The notes beneath the pieces were generated by a model. The model was not told the origin of the DNA and did no database searches. It saw only the letters and a program-made list of their open reading frames with translations. DNA of 18,146 nucleotides, from contig CAZWIZ010000020.1 in the NCBI GenBank assembly GCA_964634385.1, positions 1 through 18,146 of the forward strand, given 5' to 3'. Numbering within the stretch: position 1 is the first letter of the stretch; each line of letters opens with the position of its first letter. The stretch is from JAFGXW01 sp964634385 (GTDB lineage: Bacteria; Bacillota_I; Bacilli_A; Izemoplasmatales; Izemoplasmataceae). Position numbers and translations under genes: made by a program. This document shows, one piece after another, positions 13,402 to 18,146 of this stretch.

Positions 13402-14367
13402 TTATGTTCCTAGTATGAATAATTCAATACCAATTCTCTTATCAATTCTTCCTGATTTAATTTGATAATCTAAATCTTCTAATCGAATAAGATGTTTTTT
13501 AACAATTTCCATATTAATACTTTTAGCATTCTTAACCATATAATAAGATCTACCACTACTACAATGATAATATGTTGAAATATCTGCTTGATTTTTACCA
13601 TCCTTAAGCAATAGTTTCACTTGTAAGATTTCGCGGTATTTATTTACAAGAATACCTAATATTCTGAGCGGATCCTCACTATGCATTATTAAATCATTAT
13701 AAATTTCTAATGCCTTACTTCTTTTATTTTCTAATATATTATTAGTAATTTCATATACATTATCTTCAAGATTCTTAGTAATTACTTTTTTTATTGTATC
13801 AATATAAATATAATCCATTCCTTCGGCATACAACAATAATTTTTTCATTTCATTCACAGCTATTTGAGTATTATTTTCTACTCTTTTTAAAAACTCGTCC
13901 ATCGCTTCTCTATCAATTTTTATTCCTTGTTTACCAAGTTGTCTTCTTATCCAAGATGTTAAATCTACTTTCTTCATAGACTCACAAAACACTACTTCTG
14001 CTTTTGTTTTTAATGCTTTTGTTACAGCTTTTCTTTCATCAAGTTTAACATATGGAGCTGTGACAATTAAGATTGTTTCTTTAACTGGATTATTAATATA
14101 TTTTACTAAAGCGTCAATATTTTGGGTAATTTCTTTTTTCAACTTTTCATTCGTTAAGAAATAAGCATTTTTAATAACTACAATTTTTTTATTAGACATA
14201 AAAGGGATTGTTGTAGCGTCGTTTATTGCATTAGATATATTAGTTTCTTCTGCATCATAAGTATTGAGATTGAAATTATCAATATCATACTTAGCTATGA
14301 TACTCTTCATTTTGCTTTTAACAATAAAAGAATCACTACCATGAATTAAATATATTTGTTTTTCCAT
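13402..14367 (-). CDS. holA: DNA polymerase III subunit delta
   Basis: The delta subunit opens the sliding clamp as part of the clamp loader. The 321 residues show the family layout: an N-terminal domain beginning MEKQIYLIHGSDSFIVKSKMKSI, with the PFMSNKKIVVIKNAYFLTNE strand-helix region and the KETILIVTAPYVKLDERKAVTKALK segment, then the helical lid and collar domains with NNTQIAVNEMKKLLLYAEG and ILGILVNKYREILQVKLLLKDGK. The Walker A lysine is absent, as is normal for delta. GTG 14376 is in frame but forms part of the AGAGGTG ribosome-binding site; ATG 14367 is six bases after it. It lies 34 bases downstream of comEC and may have its own extended -10 promoter. Confidence 0.94.
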   Translation of the reverse strand: MEKQIYLIHGSDSFIVKSKMKSIIAKYDIDNFNLNTYDAEETNISNAINDATTIPFMSNKKIVVIKNAYFLTNEKLKKEITQNIDALVKYINNPVKETILIVTAPYVKLDERKAVTKALKTKAEVVFCESMKKVDLTSWIRRQLGKQGIKIDREAMDEFLKRVENNTQIAVNEMKKLLLYAEGMDYIYIDTIKKVITKNLEDNVYEITNNILENKRSKALEIYNDLIMHSEDPLRILGILVNKYREILQVKLLLKDGKNQADISTYYHCSSGRSYYMVKNAKSINMEIVKKHLIRLEDLDYQIKSGRIDKRIGIELFILGT

Positions 14368-14385
14368 TAAAAACACCTCTTAAGT

Positions 14386-14394
14386 ATTATATCA
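14386..14394 (-). promoter_or_regulatory. Possible extended -10 promoter of holA
   Basis: TGATATAAT on the minus strand ends 18 bases before ATG 14367, in the short gap after comEC. No -35 box is visible. It would let the essential holA be expressed separately from the competence genes. Confidence 0.45.
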
Positions 14395-14401
14395 TATTTT
14401 T

Positions 14402-16498
14402 TTATGGTACGTGCACCTTTTTAAACTCTTTTCCAAAGATATATCTAACAATAATTGTTCCATCTAAATCTGTACGATATATCTTTATTCCCATTTCTTT
14501 ATAACGAGATACTACAATACTACTTGGATGATTATTTCTGTTTCTTCTAGAAACAATAATAAATACTTCTTTTGGTGATATATCTTCAATAAAAGAAATT
14601 GAACTACTTGTAATACTTCCATGATGTGGAACTTTTAAATAATCAACATCGATAGCATAGTTATGAATAAAAGCTGTTTCTCGTGGCGATTCAATATCAC
14701 CAGTAAATAGATAGTGTTTGTCACTAATGAATAAGCTTAAAATAATTGAACGATTGTTTTCATTTGAGTAACTTGTTTTATTTGGATAAATATAAAAACT
14801 AATATTACCACATTTAATCATTCCATTATATTTATCAATATTTTGTCTATTGACCAGCTCTTTAACATTGAAATTTTTAATGACATCGTTTGCTTCACCA
14901 TAATGATCACTATGATAATGAGTAATTATTAAGTAGTCAATCCTTTTTATGTTATTTGTTTTAAGATAATTTACTAATGTATCATAGTCATCCACTTCTC
15001 CTGTATCAATAATTATATTACACTTATCAGCTCGATCTATTATAATTGTCGAATCTCCATAAACATCTAAAAAGGTGACCTTTTGAACCATATTATAATA
15101 TGGTGCTCCCCAAACTAAAATAAGAAGTAAAGCTATAAACAGGAATGTTTTTTTAAAAGATTTGTTATATTCATATGAATATAAGCCATAAAATATAATG
15201 ATATAGTAAATTATAATAGATAACACATTTGAAAAATACATATGTATTATAAAAAAATCAATTGATGATGTAATTTTAAGAAACATTTCAAAAATACTAA
15301 TAAAGAAATAATAGAATTTATCTAAAATAGGTATTAAAAAAGTTATATACCCTAGTGGTAAAATAATATATGTAACATAAAATAGAAAAAATATATTAAA
15401 AAATAACGACAGAAAATTAATTTGATAATTTAAATTCAAAATAATTGGTATTGTTATAAAGAAGGATATTGTGCTTAAAAGAAACAACTGTTTTAATTTA
15501 GAATTTGTATTTAATATATTACTACTTAATAGTATTACAAAAGTAACTAAAAAACTTAATAGAAACCCTGCATCGTAATAATAATATGGATTAATTATAA
15601 CCAAAATAATAAAGATGAATGATAATACATCAATACTACTAAGTCCAAATTTTAAGCGTTTATTTACAATCAAAAAAATAAACATTAAAGAAGCTCTTAC
15701 AACTGATGGGGTAAATGATGTAATAATCATATATATAACAAGAAAAAAAGTTATTATATATTCAATATTTGAATCTTTTATTTTCATGTTTTTTAAAACA
15801 ATCATAATTGACAATACTATTAATGAAATGTGTAAGCCACTAACAGCGAACAAGTGACTTATTCCGATAGTATTAATTCTATTAATTAAGTTATCATCAA
15901 ATCCTGATTTATCAGCTAGAATAAACGTTTTAATATAATTATTTGAATATTTAAAATGATTGTCTATGTAATTATTAATTTTATATGAAATAATATTAAT
16001 ATTCCATGATCCTCCAATAGTTTTACAATCAGTTAAATATAAAAGTGTTTTTATATTTTGTGATTTTAAATAGTTTTTATAATTAAATAAATGAGGCGTT
16101 GTATTATTAATTGGTTCCTTTATTTCCCCACTACAAATTAATTTATCCCCAGGTTTAATAGTCATTGTTTCATTAATAGATACTTTGACTAATTGTGATT
16201 TATATCTTCCACTAAAACTAGTATAATCATCAATTTTAATATCCTTAATAACATTTACATTATATTCAGAATTCGGACCTATTATATTTAGATCAAATTG
16301 AACCATTCTTACTACATATACTAGCAATATTACGCAAATTATCTTTAAAATATTTTTATGATTATTAAATAAATAAAATAAATAAAATGGCGCTATAATT
16401 ATATACCACCAATTGTTTATTACTAGAAATAATAAAACGAATGATATTACAACATAAATTCCTTTATATTTAAGTTGTAATAAATTCTCGAATTTCAT
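14402..16498 (-). CDS. comEC: Competence DNA-uptake channel ComEC
   Basis: ComEC forms the membrane channel that brings single-stranded DNA into the cell. The 698 residues contain the usual three parts. First come N-terminal membrane segments and the DUF4131/OB region (about 75-165, with FNYKNYLKSQNI). Next is the competence membrane domain, with GISHLFAVSGLHISLI (about 212-227), SVVRASLMF and many helices to about 465. Last is a C-terminal metallo-beta-lactamase-like domain starting VTFLDVYGDS, with THYHSDHYGE (His527, His529, Asp531, His532), LFTGDIES and VPHHGSITSSS. The LDVGQGDS motif common in this family is shortened to LDVYGDS. ATG 16498 follows GGGGAGG by nine bases and overlaps comEA by 29 bases, so the two are translationally coupled. 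ComEB, between them in Bacillus, is absent. Confidence 0.95.
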   Translation of the reverse strand: MKFENLLQLKYKGIYVVISFVLLFLVINNWWYIIIAPFYLFYLFNNHKNILKIICVILLVYVVRMVQFDLNIIGPNSEYNVNVIKDIKIDDYTSFSGRYKSQLVKVSINETMTIKPGDKLICSGEIKEPINNTTPHLFNYKNYLKSQNIKTLLYLTDCKTIGGSWNINIISYKINNYIDNHFKYSNNYIKTFILADKSGFDDNLINRINTIGISHLFAVSGLHISLIVLSIMIVLKNMKIKDSNIEYIITFFLVIYMIITSFTPSVVRASLMFIFLIVNKRLKFGLSSIDVLSFIFIILVIINPYYYYDAGFLLSFLVTFVILLSSNILNTNSKLKQLFLLSTISFFITIPIILNLNYQINFLSLFFNIFFLFYVTYIILPLGYITFLIPILDKFYYFFISIFEMFLKITSSIDFFIIHMYFSNVLSIIIYYIIIFYGLYSYEYNKSFKKTFLFIALLLILVWGAPYYNMVQKVTFLDVYGDSTIIIDRADKCNIIIDTGEVDDYDTLVNYLKTNNIKRIDYLIITHYHSDHYGEANDVIKNFNVKELVNRQNIDKYNGMIKCGNISFYIYPNKTSYSNENNRSIILSLFISDKHYLFTGDIESPRETAFIHNYAIDVDYLKVPHHGSITSSSISFIEDISPKEVFIIVSRRNRNNHPSSIVVSRYKEMGIKIYRTDLDGTIIVRYIFGKEFKKVHVP

Positions 16499-17033
16499 TT
16501 AACGTTGCCTCCCCAATTCCTGGTACATTTATTAAATCATCTATTGTTTCAAAATATCCATTTTCTTCTCTATATTCTATAATACTTCTAGCAGTAGATG
16601 GTCCAATTCCGGGTAATGTATCTAATTGTTCTAAGGATGCAAGATTTATGTTTACAGATTCATTGTTACTGTTTTCTTCAATTTCTGTAATTATTGACAA
16701 TTCATCATTAATTGAAGGTATATATATAATTTGTTCATCTTTTAATTTTGTTGATAAATTGTATCCTAATTCATCAGCTTCATTCGTTACTCCCCCAGCC
16801 AATATTATTAATTGAAATAGTCTAGTAGATTCTTTTATTTTATACACTCCAGGGTTCATGATTTCACCTTTAATATCAACATAAATGTATTTTATTTCCT
16901 CTTGTTGTTGCGATGTAGGTATTGGATTAAATGTTACAACCTCTTTTTCATTATTTGGTATAAAGATAAACCCAAATACACTTACAATTAAAATGATAAT
17001 AACATAATAGTATTTTTTTATAATTTTCAACAT
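16470..17033 (-). CDS. comEA: Competence DNA receptor ComEA
   Basis: ComEA binds incoming double-stranded DNA at the cell surface and passes it to ComEC. The 187 residues show one N-terminal membrane anchor (about 8-26), a short linker, an SLBB-type domain (about 49-106, IYVDIKGEIMNPGVYKIKES then QLIILAGG), an acidic linker, and a C-terminal double helix-hairpin-helix DNA-binding domain (about 127-187) with VNINLASLEQLDTLPGIGPSTARSI and INVPGIGEATLNEI. GTG 17042 is in frame but belongs to the GAGGTG ribosome-binding site; ATG 17033 lies six bases after it. It heads the comEA-comEC unit and is divergent from the DUF975-like gene. I see several AT-rich -10-like sequences upstream but no promoter I can single out. 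Confidence 0.94.
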   Translation of the reverse strand: MLKIIKKYYYVIIILIVSVFGFIFIPNNEKEVVTFNPIPTSQQQEEIKYIYVDIKGEIMNPGVYKIKESTRLFQLIILAGGVTNEADELGYNLSTKLKDEQIIYIPSINDELSIITEIEENSNNESVNINLASLEQLDTLPGIGPSTARSIIEYREENGYFETIDDLINVPGIGEATLNEIREFITT

Positions 17034-17121
17034 ATTTATCACCTCATAATTATATTACTCATAAAACGTGGTTTATTCTTTATAATAAAATATATAGATG
17101 ATAAAATCTTTATGTATAATC

Positions 17122-17144
17122 TAATTATATATATGATATAATTA
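17122..17144. repeat. AT-only inverted repeat with an extended -10 element
   Basis: TAATTATAT (17122-17130) and ATATAATTA (17136-17144) form a perfect 9-base inverted repeat with a five-base spacer. The right arm overlaps TGATATAAT (17134-17142), an extended -10 element for the plus strand. It could be an operator or promoter of the DUF975-like gene, but such repeats are common by chance in AT-rich DNA. Confidence 0.3.
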
Positions 17145-17219
17145 AGTGGTTAAATTTTTAAAAATATTTTATTACTAATTATTCATACATTACATTTATA
17201 ATAGAGGAGAATGATTCAT

Positions 17220-18059
17220 ATGGAAAAAACAAGTTATTATGTTATAAAAAAATCTGCAAAAGCAAAGATGCAAGGACATTTTGGAGAAACGTTTTTAGCT
17301 CTAGCATTAATACCTTTTGTATTGTCAATGGGCAATTCGATTATTTCAACATCATTAATAAAATATGAAACGATAACTAATATAATACAATTTTTAATTG
17401 CAGTTTTAATATCGTATATTACAATTATGCTATCTCTTAAATTATCAAAAGGAAAATATCGCGATTTGTTCAGTAATTTATTTGGAAATAGTAAAGGATA
17501 TTTAAACGTGCTAATATATCGATTTATTATTACATTATTCACTATAATTCCATTGCTTTTATACATTGATTTTTTCGATAAACTTACTAATTATTTTGCA
17601 AATTTACCATTAGATTACGTTTTTGATTCAAATGAGTTAGGGAATGTTATGATAGGATTTTTACCTAGCAATACTTTAATTATTATTTCAATTGTATCGT
17701 TATTTTTAGGTTTTATTATCAATATTAAATTATTCTTTACCCCCTATTTAATAGTTGATAAAGATATAAAAGCAATTGACGCTCTTAAACTTTCATGGAA
17801 ATATACAAATGGAAATTTCTTTAGAGTTTTATTCTTTCCGCTATCATTTATATTATGGTATTTATTAATATTTGTTACTTTTGGTCTTATTTTAATTTAT
17901 GTAATTCCTTATACTAAGCTATCTTACGCCGTTTTCTATAATCATATATTAAAAGAAAATGGGGACTTCATTAAAGATGATGCTGAGAAATCAGTTGTAA
18001 ATGATTCAAGTAATTCTAAAAAAAATGAAATAGAATACGATCCTTTAGATGACTTTTAG
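17220..18059 (+). CDS. DUF975-family integral membrane protein
   Basis: A 279-residue membrane protein with about five or six hydrophobic segments. The start (IKKSAKAKMQGHFGETFLALALIPF) and the C-terminal region (ALKLSWKYTNGNFFRVLFFPLSFILWYLLIFVTFGLILIYVIPYTKLSYAVFYNHI, about 188-243) show the pattern of the DUF975 family: a Ser-x-x-Tyr-x-x-Gly-Asn segment, then a helix, then Pro-Tyr and an Ala-x-Phe-Tyr end. Function is unknown. The last 30 or so residues are a hydrophilic acidic cytoplasmic-type tail ending DPLDDF. Two starts are possible: ATG 17211 is only two bases after GAGGAG, while ATG 17220 is ten to eleven bases away and gives the family-like start, so it is preferred with some doubt. 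It is transcribed divergently from comEA and ends in a strong terminator. Confidence 0.78.
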   Translation: MEKTSYYVIKKSAKAKMQGHFGETFLALALIPFVLSMGNSIISTSLIKYETITNIIQFLIAVLISYITIMLSLKLSKGKYRDLFSNLFGNSKGYLNVLIYRFIITLFTIIPLLLYIDFFDKLTNYFANLPLDYVFDSNELGNVMIGFLPSNTLIIISIVSLFLGFIINIKLFFTPYLIVDKDIKAIDALKLSWKYTNGNFFRVLFFPLSFILWYLLIFVTFGLILIYVIPYTKLSYAVFYNHILKENGDFIKDDAEKSVVNDSSNSKKNEIEYDPLDDF

Positions 18060-18077
18060 TAATTGAGTTATATATTT

Positions 18078-18110
18078 AAAAAAACAATCTTTAATTAGAT
18101 TGTTTTTTTT
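18078..18110. terminator. Strong bidirectional terminator after the DUF975-like gene
   Basis: A 13 bp stem (18078-18090 with 18097-18109; core CAATCT) with a six-base loop. Eight T follow on the plus strand and seven T on the minus strand. Confidence 0.85.
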
Positions 18111-18146
18111 GACAAATAAATATCATTCTATCTTCTAATACAACTT
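18091..18146 (-). CDS. Possible C-terminal tail of a convergent gene
   Basis: On the minus strand an open frame enters from the window edge and reads VVLEDRMIFICQKKQSN before a TAA at 18093-18091. The stop lies in the loop of the terminator hairpin, the same arrangement seen for ymdB, recA and yebC in this window. A convergent gene would also explain why the hairpin has T-tracts on both sides. Only eighteen codons are visible, so function cannot be named and chance openness is possible. Confidence 0.35.
   Translation of the reverse strand, partial: VVLEDRMIFICQKKQSN

Noticed and set aside
1..18146. CRISPR array, tRNA or rRNA genes, insertion sequences, long direct repeats
   Set aside because: I saw no repeat-spacer pattern, cloverleaf-like sequence, transposase or repeated long segments. 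Base composition and codon style look even, with no sign of a recently acquired island.

Overview
This 18.1 kb window is a gene-dense, very AT-rich piece of a bacterial chromosome. Gene content and order are Bacillota-like: ricA-miaB, ymdB, rny, recA and pgsA lie together as in Bacillus subtilis, and comEA-comEC-holA convergent with rpsT is a second conserved block. Several genes (miaB, the Nudix gene) end in TGA and Trp is written TGG, so the standard bacterial code 11 applies. This excludes code-4 mycoplasmas and spiroplasmas. Strong AT bias, compact spacing, a Na+-type membrane pyrophosphatase and Bacillus-like proteins suggest a relative of Acholeplasmatales, Izemoplasmatales or Haloplasmatales. 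That placement is an inference.

Layout. Positions 1-42 (-) hold the first codons of an unidentified gene with its own promoter. Positions 171-5001 (-) are an RNA-metabolism block: RNase Y, a Nudix hydrolase, the YmdB phosphodiesterase, the tRNA methylthiotransferase MiaB and a YmcA/YlbF-family (RicA-like) protein. Positions 5022-6697 (-) carry pgsA and recA without the cinA gene that separates them in Bacillus. Positions 6710-9702 (-) carry an MFS transporter, a YebC/YeeN-type regulator and the S1-domain protein CvfB. Positions 9826-13318 (+) carry a small CmpB-family membrane protein, the pyrophosphatase HppA, a YaiI/YqxD-family protein and ribosomal protein S20. Positions 13402-17033 (-) carry comEA-comEC (DNA uptake) and holA (DNA polymerase III delta). 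Positions 17220-18059 (+) encode a DUF975-like membrane protein, followed by a strong terminator and what may be the tail of a convergent gene.

The genes fall into three themes: RNA decay and tRNA modification (rny, ricA, ymdB, miaB, perhaps cvfB), DNA uptake and recombination (comEA, comEC, recA, holA), and membrane energetics and lipids (hppA, pgsA).

I found no mobile element, CRISPR array, tRNA, rRNA or recognisable riboswitch, and no gap above 300 bases. I saw no clearly new multi-gene system. The most notable patterns are regulatory: terminator hairpins that swallow stop codons, a near-constant AGGTG-(5/6 nt)-start ribosome-binding architecture that moves many starts, and TATAAT boxes only 16-20 nt before start codons.
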